Translations under genes and position numbers: made by a program
Part shown: piece by piece, positions 1 through 8,474 of the stretch
Layout: each line of letters opens with the position of its first letter
Position numbering within the stretch: position 1 is the stretch's first letter
Origin: Sulfuritalea sp.
GTDB taxonomy: Bacteria > Pseudomonadota > Gammaproteobacteria > Burkholderiales > Rhodocyclaceae
DNA length: 43,372 bases
Direction: 5' to 3'
NCBI GenBank assembly: GCA_030651305.1
Contig: JAUSCI010000030.1
Span: 1 to 43,372 of the forward strand
Notes under the pieces: model-generated
Database searches by the model: none
The model's input: only the letters and a program-made list of their open reading frames with translations
Told to the model about the DNA's origin: nothing

Positions 1-1
1 C

Positions 2-1081
2 GAACAAACCATTCAGGCGGCGCTCACTACCGTGGTCGACGCCAATACCGGCAAGGATCTCGTCAGCACCCGCAGTGCCAAGAACATCCGCATAAGCGGC
101 AGCGATGTTTCGCTCGATGTCGAACTCGGCTACCCGGCGAAGAGCCAGATCGAAGCTTTGCGGGCGGCGGTTATCGCGCAGCTGAAGACCATTCCCGGCA
201 TCGGCAATGTCAGCGCCAACGTCTATTCGAAGGTCGTCACGCACGCGGTGCAGAAGGGCGTCAAGCTGATCCCCGGCGTCAAGAACATCATTGCCGTGGC
301 CAGCGGCAAGGGCGGTGTCGGCAAGTCGACCACCGCGGTCAATCTGGCGCTGGCCCTGGCGGCCGAAGGCGCCACGGTGGGCCTGCTGGATGCCGACATC
401 TATGGTCCTTCGCTGCCGCAGATGCTGGGCATCGCCAGCGGCCGCCCCGAGTCGGCCGATGGCAAGGGGCTGGAACCGATGGATGCGCATGGCATCCAGG
501 CGATGTCGATCGGTTTCCTGATCGACCCCGAGCAGCCGATGGTCTGGCGCGGCCCGATGGTGACGCAGGCGCTGACGCAACTGCTGACCGAGACGCGCTG
601 GCGCGACGTCGATTACCTGATCATCGACATGCCGCCCGGCACCGGCGACATCCAGCTGACGCTGGCGCAGCAGGTGCCGGTGACCGGCGCCATCATCGTC
701 ACCACGCCGCAGGACATCGCGCTGCTGGATGCGCGCAAGGGCCTCAAGATGTTCGAGAAGGTCGGCATTCCGATTCTCGGCATCGTCGAGAACATGAGTA
801 TCCACATCTGCTCGAAGTGCGGCCACGCCGAACCCATTTTCGGTTCCGGTGGCGGCGACCGAATGGCCAAGGATTACGAGGTAGAAATGCTGGGCGCCCT
901 GCCGCTCGACATGGCGATCCGCATGCAGATGGATGATGGCAAGCCGACTGTCGAGGCCGATCCGCAAGGCGCGGCGAGCCTGATCTACAAAACCATCGCG
1001 CGCCGCATCGCGGTGAAGATCGCCGAGCGCGCCAAGGACCACACCAGCAAGTTCCCCAGCATCAAGGTGATGAACACCTGA
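2..1081 (+). CDS. mrp: Mrp/ApbC/Ind1-type P-loop Fe-S cluster carrier (5' end cut by window)
   Basis: Cytoplasmic ATPase that binds and hands on iron-sulfur clusters. The reading frame is open to the left edge, so only a few N-terminal residues are missing; the first visible residues are EQTIQAAL. An N-terminal MIP18/DUF59-like domain (about residues 1-80) precedes the nucleotide-binding domain, with the deviant Walker A motif GKGGVGKST at about residue 100, the DADIYGPS segment and IIDMPPGTGD. A C-terminal CSKC pair (about position 812-823) is the expected Fe-S ligand. The stop codon directly abuts the dsbA stop on the other strand, so the two genes converge with no spacer. Family assignment is secure; the client proteins are unknown. 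Confidence 0.96.
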   Translation, partial: EQTIQAALTTVVDANTGKDLVSTRSAKNIRISGSDVSLDVELGYPAKSQIEALRAAVIAQLKTIPGIGNVSANVYSKVVTHAVQKGVKLIPGVKNIIAVASGKGGVGKSTTAVNLALALAAEGATVGLLDADIYGPSLPQMLGIASGRPESADGKGLEPMDAHGIQAMSIGFLIDPEQPMVWRGPMVTQALTQLLTETRWRDVDYLIIDMPPGTGDIQLTLAQQVPVTGAIIVTTPQDIALLDARKGLKMFEKVGIPILGIVENMSIHICSKCGHAEPIFGSGGGDRMAKDYEVEMLGALPLDMAIRMQMDDGKPTVEADPQGAASLIYKTIARRIAVKIAERAKDHTSKFPSIKVMNT

Positions 1082-1732
1082 TCAATAGGCGGCTTTGACC
1101 TCGTCCTCGACCAGGGCTTTCAACTGCTCGTAGCCCCAGGTGGGCAGTGGCTTGCCGTTCACGAAGAACTCCGGTGTCGCCTTGACGTTGAGCGTTTTCG
1201 CATCGGCCAGGTCTTGCCGGATCATGTTTGCGATTTCGGGCAACTCCATGTCGGCCTTGAGCCTTGCGAGGTCGAGGCCGACGTTGCCGATATAGTTCCA
1301 GACCAGTTCAGGCCGTGCCTGATGTTGCGACACCCAATACGATTGTGCGGCGAATACGGCCTCAAGGGTTTCCCAAAACTTGCCCTGTTTCTCGGCCGCA
1401 GCGAGCATTTTCAGCACGGTATCGGAACCCTGATGAAATGGCGTATAGCGGGCGTAGAGGCGGATCTTGTTGGGGTATTTCGCCATCAACTCCTTGACCA
1501 TCGGATAAAATTGCTTGCAGGTTTCGCAGGCGGGATCGAAGAATTCCACGATATCTACCTTGGCGGCCGGATGCCCGTAGCCCGGCGAATAGGGGCGGAC
1601 GTAGGTTGTCTTGTCGCGCTGGTAGGCCTGCCCCGCCGCGTCGGCTTTTTGACTCCTATAGACAAACGCTCCGACGATGAACGCGAGTACCAGAAATATC
1701 GCGGATATGAGAATCAAATTCTTCTGCTTCAC
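1082..1732 (-). CDS. Membrane-anchored DsbA-family thiol:disulfide oxidoreductase (CETC active site)
   Basis: Periplasmic thioredoxin-fold oxidase of 216 residues. Residues about 5-25 form one hydrophobic segment (signal or anchor). The active site reads PACETC instead of the CPHC of E. coli DsbA, and the cis-proline loop is KATPEFF. The GTG start at 1732 overlaps the dsbB stop (GTGA), and a strong AAGGAG lies at 1739-1744 inside the dsbB end, so translation is probably coupled. The pairing with a DsbB-type protein resembles the BdbC/BdbD partnership of Gram-positives, where one gene pair makes a self-contained oxidase system. That DsbB reoxidises this protein is inferred from the gene order and overlap. 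Confidence 0.88.
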   Translation of the reverse strand: MKQKNLILISAIFLVLAFIVGAFVYRSQKADAAGQAYQRDKTTYVRPYSPGYGHPAAKVDIVEFFDPACETCKQFYPMVKELMAKYPNKIRLYARYTPFHQGSDTVLKMLAAAEKQGKFWETLEAVFAAQSYWVSQHQARPELVWNYIGNVGLDLARLKADMELPEIANMIRQDLADAKTLNVKATPEFFVNGKPLPTWGYEQLKALVEDEVKAAY

Positions 1733-2169
1733 GGTGAACTCCTTCTATAGGCCAGAATCAGCAGCGCGGTGATCAGCAAAAACGCCAGCGCGGAAAGCAG
1801 GGGAATGGTCACGAACCCGAGCCAGTTGATATGCAGTTCCGTACAGGGCACGCCCTGGGTGCAGGGCTTCATGTCCTCGGGGATATAGCCGCCGATCAGC
1901 AGCGTGTGAAACCCTGCCACCAGCGTTCCCACAGCCGTCAGGGGTATGACCGAGCGCACGATGTTGCGGTCGAATGGCAGCAGTGCGACGGGCAGGATCA
2001 GCACCAGTGGATACATGCAGATACGCTGGTACCAGCAAAGAATACAGGGCGCGTAACCCATGACCTCGCTGAAAAACAGGCTGCCGAGCATGGAAACCAT
2101 CGCCAGCAGCCAGCAAAGGAAGACCAGCGTCCAGCTGAATGGGTCTTGCGCTCTGACGGAGGAATTCAT
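1729..2169 (-). CDS. DsbB/BdbC-type disulfide bond formation membrane protein
   Basis: Inner-membrane quinone reductase partner of DsbA, 146 residues, four predicted membrane helices. The first Cys pair is CILC in the loop APCILCWYQR after helix 1, and the second pair sits in KPCTQGVPC before helix 4, the layout of the BdbC subgroup. The ATG at 2169 was chosen because the hydrophobic protein begins there. The frame stays open upstream to 2757, but that part is the antisense of bioF and has no family character. The gene is downstream of bioF on the same strand and overlaps dsbA. The separating gap of about 80 bases holds a stem-loop (2210-2238) that recurs elsewhere in the window. Confidence 0.92.
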   Translation of the reverse strand: MNSSVRAQDPFSWTLVFLCWLLAMVSMLGSLFFSEVMGYAPCILCWYQRICMYPLVLILPVALLPFDRNIVRSVIPLTAVGTLVAGFHTLLIGGYIPEDMKPCTQGVPCTELHINWLGFVTIPLLSALAFLLITALLILAYRRSSP

Positions 2170-2209
2170 CGGCGGTGGTCCGTGCCGGAAAACGCTCATT
2201 CTACCGCTG

Positions 2210-2238
2210 CCTGCCGCCGGAGTACGAACTGCGGCAGG
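2210..2238 (-). repeat. Stem-loop between bioF and dsbB, copy 1 of a small palindromic repeat
   Basis: Read on the minus strand this is CCTGCCGCA, 11 unmatched bases, then GGCGGCAGG. The arms pair over 8 bases. The same arms with the same 11-base spacing recur at 38734-38762. There is no T-run after the stem, so a classical terminator is unlikely; it may stabilise or process mRNA. Confidence 0.5.
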
Positions 2239-2252
2239 GCCAGCCCCGGTGG

Positions 2253-3443
2253 CTAGCCGGCTTTCAACGGGTGGGGCGGTAGATGGGTGGCGACCGTCAT
2301 TAGCAGATGCTGCATGGAGGCCTCGTCCAGTGCGCTGCCGAGGGCGAAGCGCAGCCTGCTGGTGCCCTCCGGCACCGTCGGCGGGCGGATGGCGACCGCC
2401 AGAACTCCGGCATCTTCCAGTCGCTGCGCGGCAGCCAGCGCGTCCTTTTCGCTGCCGATCACGGCGGGAATGATCTGTGTGCTTGATCCCAGCGTGTCGT
2501 AATTTCGCTGCGCCAATACGTCGCGCAGCCGCTGCGAATTCTGCGCCAGGCGCGCCCGCTCCGGGTCCATGCCCGGGACCAGATCGAGCGCGGCGTCGAT
2601 CGCGCCGAGTACCGCCGGCGGCAGCGCGGTGGTGTAAATGAAGCCGGGGCAGCGATTCACCAGGTAGTCGATCAGCGCCCGCGAGCCGGCGATGTAGGCA
2701 CCAAAGGCGCCAAAGGCCTTGCCCAGCGTCCCCATCACGACATCGACGCCGCGGCATTCGGCGGCCAGCCCGCGTCCCTCGGGCCCCAGCACGCCGGTGG
2801 CATGCGCTTCGTCAACATAGAGCGCCGCGCCGTGGCGCTCCGCCAGTTGCACCAGTGCGGGCAGGTCGGCGCGGTCGCCGTCCATGCTGAATACCGATTC
2901 GGTGAGAATCAGTTTGCGCTCGGGATTTCCCGATTGCTGGCACAGCAGTTGATCGAGATGATCGAGATCCCCGTGGCGGAAGACCTGGGTCTTTACCCTG
3001 GCGGCCCGGCAGCCATGCACCATGCTGGCGTGATTGAGTTCATCGCTGAAAATCGCCGTACCGTCGGAACCGACTCCTGCCAATGCCGGGATCACCGTGG
3101 CATTGGCCTGAAAGCCGCTGGAGAACAGCAGCGCGGCTTCGCAGCGCTTGAAGGCAGCCAGCTTTTCTTCGACGGCAAGGGTGATGTCGCGCGTGCCGGT
3201 GACCAGGCGCGAGGCCGGTGCTCCGGCGCCATGGCGCACCGCCCATTCAGCGGCGCGCGTCTTCACCAGTGGATGCTGGCTCAATCCGAGATAGTCATTC
3301 GACGAGGCGTCGATCAGGGCGCGGCCGTTGGCATCGTGCAAAGTTCCGTTGTGCCAATGCCACGGCCGCAGTCGACGCAGGCGATTGGCTTCGCTCAATG
3401 CGGCGAGGCTACCCTGCAGCAGGGTGTCGAGGCTCGCATCCAT
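2253..3443 (-). CDS. bioF: 8-amino-7-oxononanoate synthase
   Basis: PLP enzyme that condenses pimeloyl-ACP (or pimeloyl-CoA) with alanine to make KAPA, the first step of the biotin bicyclic ring pathway. 396 residues, the usual family length. Visible family marks are SSNDYLGL near the N-terminus, the FSDELNHASM segment, the VDEAHATG cofactor motif and the Schiff-base lysine in GTLGKAFG (Lys242). The ATG overlaps the bioA stop codon in a TGATG arrangement, so the two are translationally coupled. Gene order is bioA-bioF-dsbB-dsbA; bioB and bioC are not in the window. Confidence 0.96.
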   Translation of the reverse strand: MDASLDTLLQGSLAALSEANRLRRLRPWHWHNGTLHDANGRALIDASSNDYLGLSQHPLVKTRAAEWAVRHGAGAPASRLVTGTRDITLAVEEKLAAFKRCEAALLFSSGFQANATVIPALAGVGSDGTAIFSDELNHASMVHGCRAARVKTQVFRHGDLDHLDQLLCQQSGNPERKLILTESVFSMDGDRADLPALVQLAERHGAALYVDEAHATGVLGPEGRGLAAECRGVDVVMGTLGKAFGAFGAYIAGSRALIDYLVNRCPGFIYTTALPPAVLGAIDAALDLVPGMDPERARLAQNSQRLRDVLAQRNYDTLGSSTQIIPAVIGSEKDALAAAQRLEDAGVLAVAIRPPTVPEGTSRLRFALGSALDEASMQHLLMTVATHLPPHPLKAG

Positions 3444-4711
3444 CAGAGCAAAGCCGCGCGTTCTGCCAGCACCTGGCGCACCGCCGCGGTGAGCGTCGCC
3501 AGGTCGTCGGCGGTGATGATGAAGGGCGGCATCAGATATACCACGTTGCCGAAGGGACGCAGCCAGATGCCGAGTTCGGTGAAACGCGTACGCAAGTGCT
3601 TGAGATCGACGTTGCCACTCAGTTCCACCGCGCCGATGGCGCCTTTCACGCGTACCCCGGCGACGCCGGCGAGTTCGCCGCAGGAAGATAGTTCCCTGCT
3701 CAATTGGGCCTCGATCGCGGCCACTTGCGCCAGCCTCGGCTCGCGCTCGAACAGGTCGAGCGAGGCATTCGCTGCGGCGCAGGCCAGCGGGTTGGCCATG
3801 TAGGTGGGGCCGTGCATCAGTGCCGCGGCTGGATCGTCGGACAGGAAGGCCTCGAATACATGTCGCCGCGCCACGGTAGCCGCCAGCGGCAGCGTGCCGC
3901 CGGTGAGCGCCTTCGACAGGCAGACGATGTCGGGTAGCACATTCGCTTCCTCGCAGGCAAACATCCGCCCGCTGCGGCCGAAACCGGTCATGATTTCGTC
4001 GGCGACCAGCAGCACCTTGTGCCGGGTGCAGGCCTCGGCGATGAAGGCCAGTGTCGCCGCATCGTGCATCTGCATGCCGCCGGCTCCCTGCACCAGCGGT
4101 TCAATGATGACGGCAGCGAGTCGTTCGCCGTGGGTTTCCAGCAGCAGGTCGAAGGCGCGGCGCAGGCTCTCGTCGGTCGGCAACTCGGCCATGATCTGGT
4201 CCGGCATGGTCCCGGCGAACAGCGCGTGCATGCCCTCGTCGGGATCGCACAAGGCCATGGTGGCGAAGGTGTCGCCGTGATAGGCATGGCGGAAGTAGAC
4301 GATGCGCTTCTTTTCCGCCCGGCCCTTGTTGCGCCAGTACTGGATCGCCATCTTGAGCGCCACCTCGACCGCGACCGAACCGGACTCGGTGAAGAAGACG
4401 CGCTCCAGGTCGCCCGGCAGCAGCGCCGCCAGGCGTTGCGCGAGGCGCAGCGCCGGTTCGTGCACCAGGCCGGCGAACATCACGTGCGGCAAGGCGGCCA
4501 GTTGTTGCTCGACTGCGGCGCGGATGTGCGGGTGGCTGTAGCCGTGGCAGGCGGTCCACCACGAAGAAATGCCGTCGATCAGTTCGCGGCCATCTGCCAG
4601 GCGGATGCGTACGCCCTGCGTCGCGACCACCGCCAGCGGCGGCGCGGCAGTGGCCATCTGGGTATAGGGCAGCCAGATGTGGGGCAGGCCTTCGGTAAGC
4701 CAGTCGGACAT
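3443..4711 (-). CDS. bioA: Adenosylmethionine-8-amino-7-oxononanoate aminotransferase
   Basis: Class III PLP aminotransferase that converts KAPA to DAPA with S-adenosylmethionine as amino donor. 422 residues. It begins with the LPHIWLPYTQM segment characteristic of BioA, contains the GISSWW motif, VADEIMTGFGRSG, and the catalytic lysine in LSKALTGG (Lys267). It is the first gene of the minus-strand biotin run and is divergent from bioD with a 47-base gap. No strong Shine-Dalgarno sequence is visible before the ATG. Confidence 0.97.
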   Translation of the reverse strand: MSDWLTEGLPHIWLPYTQMATAAPPLAVVATQGVRIRLADGRELIDGISSWWTACHGYSHPHIRAAVEQQLAALPHVMFAGLVHEPALRLAQRLAALLPGDLERVFFTESGSVAVEVALKMAIQYWRNKGRAEKKRIVYFRHAYHGDTFATMALCDPDEGMHALFAGTMPDQIMAELPTDESLRRAFDLLLETHGERLAAVIIEPLVQGAGGMQMHDAATLAFIAEACTRHKVLLVADEIMTGFGRSGRMFACEEANVLPDIVCLSKALTGGTLPLAATVARRHVFEAFLSDDPAAALMHGPTYMANPLACAAANASLDLFEREPRLAQVAAIEAQLSRELSSCGELAGVAGVRVKGAIGAVELSGNVDLKHLRTRFTELGIWLRPFGNVVYLMPPFIITADDLATLTAAVRQVLAERAALL

Positions 4712-4758
4712 GTGGGACGCGGATTTGGTGCCGGCTAGAATGCGGCAACGGAGGAAGA
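4712..4758. promoter_or_regulatory. Divergent bioA/bioD control region with a -10-like TAGAAT for bioD
   Basis: The 47-base gap must hold promoter elements for both directions or lie close to them. TAGAAT at 4736-4741 matches five of six bases of the sigma-70 -10 box for bioD, but no good -35 is seen at the right distance. GGAGG at 4750-4754 is the bioD ribosome binding site. No palindrome resembling a BirA operator was recognised. The promoter call is weak. Confidence 0.3.
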
Positions 4759-5427
4759 ATGGGCGCGAATTTTATCACCGGCACGGGTACCGACATCGGC
4801 AAGACCTGGTTTGCCTGCGCACTGCTGCGTCACTGGCGGGCGGCGGGACTGGCGCCGGCGGCCTTCAAGCCGGTGCTGTCCGGCTTTGACGCGCTGCGTC
4901 CCGAAATGAGCGATGCCGGGGCTTTGCTCGCCGCGCTTGGGCGCGAGGCGAGCCGCGCCGAACTGGATGCCATCGCGCCCTGGCGATTCGCCGCGTCGTT
5001 GTCGCCGGACATGGCGGCGGCGCTCGAAGGACGCCGGATCGATTTCGACGAACTGGTTGATTTCTCGCGCCAGGTCATTGCCATGCCGGGCCGCCCGCTG
5101 CTGATCGAAGGCGTCGGCGGCGTCATGGCTCCGCTCGACGAACAGCACACGGTGCGTGACTGGATCGCTGCCAGCGGCCTGCCCTGCGTGCTTGTCGCCG
5201 GCAGCTATCTGGGCAGCCTGAGCCATACGCTGACGGCGCTGGAGGCCTTGCAAAGAGTCGGCGCTGGCGTGACGGCGATTGTCGTCAATGAAACGCCGGG
5301 TTCGGCGGTTGCACTGGATGCCACGCTGGAATCCCTGTCGCGTTTTGTTGCCGGCATCCCGCTGACGGCCATCGCCCGGGACATCGCCCCGGCAGATGTC
5401 GCCGGGCTGGCCGGGCTACTGTGCTGA
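4759..5427 (+). CDS. bioD: Dethiobiotin synthetase
   Basis: ATP-dependent enzyme that closes the ureido ring of DAPA with CO2 to give dethiobiotin. 222 residues. The P-loop GTGTDIGKTW is at residues 8-17, followed by the AFKPVLSG substrate segment, and a second conserved region LLIEGVGGVMAPL. The ATG at 4759 follows a GGAGG with five bases of spacing. It is divergent from bioAF, so the three biotin genes share one control region. dcd follows 54 bases downstream on the same strand. Confidence 0.95.
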   Translation: MGANFITGTGTDIGKTWFACALLRHWRAAGLAPAAFKPVLSGFDALRPEMSDAGALLAALGREASRAELDAIAPWRFAASLSPDMAAALEGRRIDFDELVDFSRQVIAMPGRPLLIEGVGGVMAPLDEQHTVRDWIAASGLPCVLVAGSYLGSLSHTLTALEALQRVGAGVTAIVVNETPGSAVALDATLESLSRFVAGIPLTAIARDIAPADVAGLAGLLC

Positions 5428-5442
5428 ATTCGCCGCAGGCCG

Positions 5443-5448
5443 TATACT
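5443..5448 (+). promoter_or_regulatory. Possible -10 box of dcd
   Basis: TATACT lies 34 bases before the dcd start, a five-of-six match to the sigma-70 -10 box. The -35 region is poor, so this is only a candidate; dcd could also be read through from bioD. Confidence 0.25.
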
Positions 5449-5481
5449 GCGCCCCCTTGAGTCCTATTTCGCGGATGAACC

Positions 5482-6048
5482 ATGACCATCAAGTGTGACA
5501 AGTGGATCCGCCGCATGGCGGCCGAGCATGGGATGATAGAGCCCTTCGAGCCCGACATGGTGCGCGAGATCGACGGCCGCAAGATCGTCTCCTACGGCAC
5601 ATCGAGCTACGGCTACGATATCCGCTGCTCGCGCGAGTTCCGGGTGTTCACCAACATCTACTCGACCATCGTCGATCCGAAGAATTTCGATCCGAATTCC
5701 TTTGTCGAAATGGATGGCGATCATTGCGTCATTCCGCCCAACTCATTCGCCTTGGCGCGCACCCTGGAATATTTCCGCATTCCGCGCAATGTCATGACCG
5801 TGTGCCTTGGCAAGAGCACTTACGCGCGCTGCGGCATCATCGTCAATGTGACGCCCTTCGAGCCGGAGTGGGAAGGCTATGTGACACTGGAATTTTCCAA
5901 CACGACGCCGCTGCCGGCCAAGATCTACGCCGGCGAAGGCTGCGCCCAGGTGCTGTTCTTCGAAGCCGACGAAGTCTGCGAAACCTCGTACAAGGATCGC
6001 GGCGGCAAGTACCAGGGTCAGGTCGGCGTGACCTTGCCGAAGATTTGA
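5482..6048 (+). CDS. dcd: dCTP deaminase
   Basis: Deaminates dCTP to dUTP, feeding the dTMP pathway (ThyA is also in this window). 188 residues, full length. Family signatures are SYGYDIRC near residue 43, the [11 protein letters not shown] segment with the conserved Ser-Arg pair, and the [12 protein letters not shown] block with the catalytic glutamate. The protein ends in a conserved [12 protein letters not shown] tail. Upstream is bioD; downstream is an inverted heptamer repeat and then a decarboxylase gene. The GGATGAACC region ahead of the ATG gives a weak ribosome binding site. Confidence 0.97.
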   Translation: MTIKCDKWIRRMAAEHGMIEPFEPDMVREIDGRKIVSYGTSSYGYDIRCSREFRVFTNIYSTIVDPKNFDPNSFVEMDGDHCVIPPNSFALARTLEYFRIPRNVMTVCLGKSTYARCGIIVNVTPFEPEWEGYVTLEFSNTTPLPAKIYAGEGCAQVLFFEADEVCETSYKDRGGKYQGQVGVTLPKI

Positions 6049-6052
6049 AATG

Positions 6053-6153
6053 CCGTGAAACGTGAAATGTGAAATGTGAAACGTAAGGGCGCCGATTCAC
6101 CGCCACTCGTTTCAAGGTTTTCACTTTTCACTTTTCACGTTTCACCTTTCACG
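6053..6153. repeat. Inverted array of GTGAAAN heptamers between dcd and the decarboxylase gene
   Basis: The left arm (6055-6084) is four tandem heptamers of the form GTGAAAN. The right arm (about 6117-6152) is the reverse complement, five heptamers. Together they can form a long imperfect hairpin with a loop of about 30 bases. It begins five bases after the dcd stop and ends just before the GGAG of the next gene. It looks like a dispersed non-coding repeat rather than a terminator, since no T-run follows. Confidence 0.75.
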
Positions 6154-6161
6154 GAGTTGTC

Positions 6162-8402
6162 ATGCGCTTCCATTTCCCGATCATCATCATCGACGAAGAC
6201 TTCCGCTCCGAGAACGCCTCGGGCCTCGGCATCCGCGCGCTGGCAGACGCCATCGAAAAGGAAGGCATGGACGTGCTGGGCGTTACCAGCTACGGCGACC
6301 TGAGTTCCTTCGCCCAGCAGCAGAGCCGGGCGTCGGCGTTCATTCTCTCCATCGACGACGAGGAACTGGCCAACCGGGAAAAGGAAACCATCGCCGAACT
6401 GCGCGCCTTCGTCGAGGAAATCCGCTACAAGAACGCCGAGATTCCGATCTTCCTGCATGGCGAGACACGCACCAGCCGCCATATTCCGAATGACATCCTG
6501 CGCGAACTGCACGGCTTCATCCACATGTTCGAGGACACGCCGGAGTTCATCGCCCGCCATGTCGTACGTGAGGCCAGGACCTATCTGGACTCTCTGCCGC
6601 CACCGTTCTTCCGCGCCCTGGTGCATTACGCCGCCGATGGCTCCTACTCGTGGCACTGCCCCGGCCATTCGGGCGGCGTGGCTTTTTTGAAGAGCCCGGT
6701 GGGCCAGATGTTCCACCAGTTCTTCGGCGAAAACATGCTGCGCGCCGACGTCTGCAATGCGGTGGAGGAACTCGGCCAGCTGCTCGACCACACCGGTCCG
6801 GTGGCGGCGTCCGAACGCAATGCGGCGCGCATTTTCAATTGCGATCATTTGTTCTTCGTCACCAACGGCACCTCGACCTCGAACAAGATCGTCTGGCACT
6901 CCACGGTGGCGCCGGGCGACATCGTGGTGGTGGATCGCAACTGCCACAAGTCGATCCTCCACGCCATCATGATGACCGGCGCGATCCCGGTGTTCCTGAT
7001 GCCGACGCGCAATAACTACGGCATCATCGGGCCGATCCCGAAAGAGGAGTTCCGCTGGAAGAACATCCAGAAGAAGATCGCCGCGCATCCCTTCGCCACC
7101 GACAAGAACGCCAAGCCGCGTGTCCTGACCATCACCCAGAGCACCTACGACGGCATCATGTACAACGTCGAGGAGATCAAGGAGATGCTCGACGGCAAGA
7201 TCGATACCCTGCATTTCGACGAGGCCTGGCTGCCGCATGCCGCCTTCCACGATTTCTATGGCGACTACCACGCCATCGGCGCCGACCGGCCGCGCTGCAA
7301 GGAGTCCATGGTGTTCTCGACGCAGTCGACGCATAAGCTGCTGGCCGGCCTCTCGCAGGCCTCGCAGATCCTGGTGCAGGACGCCGAGAACAACAAGCTC
7401 GACCGCGACGTGTTCAACGAAGCCTACCTGATGCACACCTCAACCTCGCCGCAGTACTCGATCATTGCCTCCTGCGATGTCGCCGCGGCGATGATGGAGG
7501 AGCCGGGCGGCAGGGCGCTGGTCGAGGAGTCCATCGCCGAGGCGCTGGATTTCCGCCGCGCCATGCGCAAGGTGGACAAGGAATGGGGCGCCGACTGGTG
7601 GTTCAAGGTCTGGGGCCCGGACGACCTTTCTGAGGAAGGCATCGAGGAGCGCGATGCCTGGATGCTCAAGCCCGGCGCGCGCTGGCACGGCTTCGGCAAG
7701 CTGGCCAAGGGCTTCAACCTGCTCGACCCGATCAAGGCCACCGTGATTACTCCCGGACTCGATGTCGACGGCGCCTTTTCTGATGACAATGGTATTCCAG
7801 CGGCGATCGTCACCAAGTACCTCGCCGAACACGGCGTGATCGTCGAGAAGTGCGGCCTCTATTCCTTCTTCATCATGTTTACCATCGGCATCACCAAGGG
7901 CCGCTGGAATACCCTGGTCACCGCGCTGCAGCAGTTCAAGGACGACTACGACCGCAATCATCCGCTATGGAAGGTGCTGCCCGAGTTCGTGGTCAAGCAC
8001 CCGCGCTACGAGCGTGTCGGCCTCAAGGATTTGTGCACCCAGATCCACGAGGTGTACAAGGCCAGGGACATCGCCCGCCTGACCACCAAGATGTATCTGT
8101 CCAACATGGTGCCGGCGATGCGTCCGGGCGATGCGTTTGCCAAGATGGCGCATCGTGAAATTGAGCGCGTGCCAATCGACAAGCTGGAAAACCGCGTCAC
8201 TGCGGTACTGCTGACGCCGTATCCACCGGGAATTCCGCTGCTGATCCCCGGTGAGCGTTTCAACGCCACGATAGTCCGCTACCTGAAGTTCGCCCGCGAG
8301 TTCAACGAGAAGTTCCCCGGCTTCGAGACCGACATTCACGGCCTGGTGAAGGATGCCAGCAATGGCGCGGTGCGCTACTACGTGGACTGCGTACGGCAGT
8401 AG
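6162..8402 (+). CDS. Class I (fold III-like) Orn/Lys/Arg decarboxylase, AdiA-like
   Basis: PLP-dependent basic amino acid decarboxylase of 746 residues, close in size to E. coli AdiA, LdcI and SpeF. An N-terminal receiver-like wing domain (about 1-130) precedes the PLP core. Marks are SWHCPGHSGG, the VVVDRNCHKS block, LHFDEAW with the PLP-ring aspartate, and the Schiff-base lysine in STHKLL (Lys392). The C-terminal part has YPPGIPLLIPGE. The overall pattern is nearer to arginine decarboxylase AdiA than to ornithine decarboxylase, but substrate cannot be settled by eye. It may serve acid resistance or polyamine synthesis. Its end converges with folA. Confidence 0.93.
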   Translation: MRFHFPIIIIDEDFRSENASGLGIRALADAIEKEGMDVLGVTSYGDLSSFAQQQSRASAFILSIDDEELANREKETIAELRAFVEEIRYKNAEIPIFLHGETRTSRHIPNDILRELHGFIHMFEDTPEFIARHVVREARTYLDSLPPPFFRALVHYAADGSYSWHCPGHSGGVAFLKSPVGQMFHQFFGENMLRADVCNAVEELGQLLDHTGPVAASERNAARIFNCDHLFFVTNGTSTSNKIVWHSTVAPGDIVVVDRNCHKSILHAIMMTGAIPVFLMPTRNNYGIIGPIPKEEFRWKNIQKKIAAHPFATDKNAKPRVLTITQSTYDGIMYNVEEIKEMLDGKIDTLHFDEAWLPHAAFHDFYGDYHAIGADRPRCKESMVFSTQSTHKLLAGLSQASQILVQDAENNKLDRDVFNEAYLMHTSTSPQYSIIASCDVAAAMMEEPGGRALVEESIAEALDFRRAMRKVDKEWGADWWFKVWGPDDLSEEGIEERDAWMLKPGARWHGFGKLAKGFNLLDPIKATVITPGLDVDGAFSDDNGIPAAIVTKYLAEHGVIVEKCGLYSFFIMFTIGITKGRWNTLVTALQQFKDDYDRNHPLWKVLPEFVVKHPRYERVGLKDLCTQIHEVYKARDIARLTTKMYLSNMVPAMRPGDAFAKMAHREIERVPIDKLENRVTAVLLTPYPPGIPLLIPGERFNATIVRYLKFAREFNEKFPGFETDIHGLVKDASNGAVRYYVDCVRQ

Positions 8403-8410
8403 AGAGTTAT

Positions 8411-8431
8411 GTCTCCGGCCGAGCCGGAGAC
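8411..8431. terminator. Perfect 9-bp hairpin between convergent decarboxylase and folA genes
   Basis: GTCTCCGGC, loop CGA, GCCGGAGAC form a perfect nine-base-pair stem. It lies nine bases after the decarboxylase stop and about 43 bases beyond the folA stop, a natural place for a bidirectional terminator. There is no T-run on either side, so it would be an atypical terminator. Confidence 0.45.
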
Positions 8432-8474
8432 GGTATCCCTTGCGGACGGCGCTGACGCGACGGCGAGCAGCGCC

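Noticed and set aside
2170-2757. N-terminal extension of the dsbB frame to 342 residues
   Set aside because: It overlaps bioF in another frame on the same strand and is Arg/Gly-rich nonsense; DsbB begins at 2169.
6055-6152. CRISPR array
   Set aside because: The units are seven bases long without spacers; this is a tandem/inverted simple repeat.
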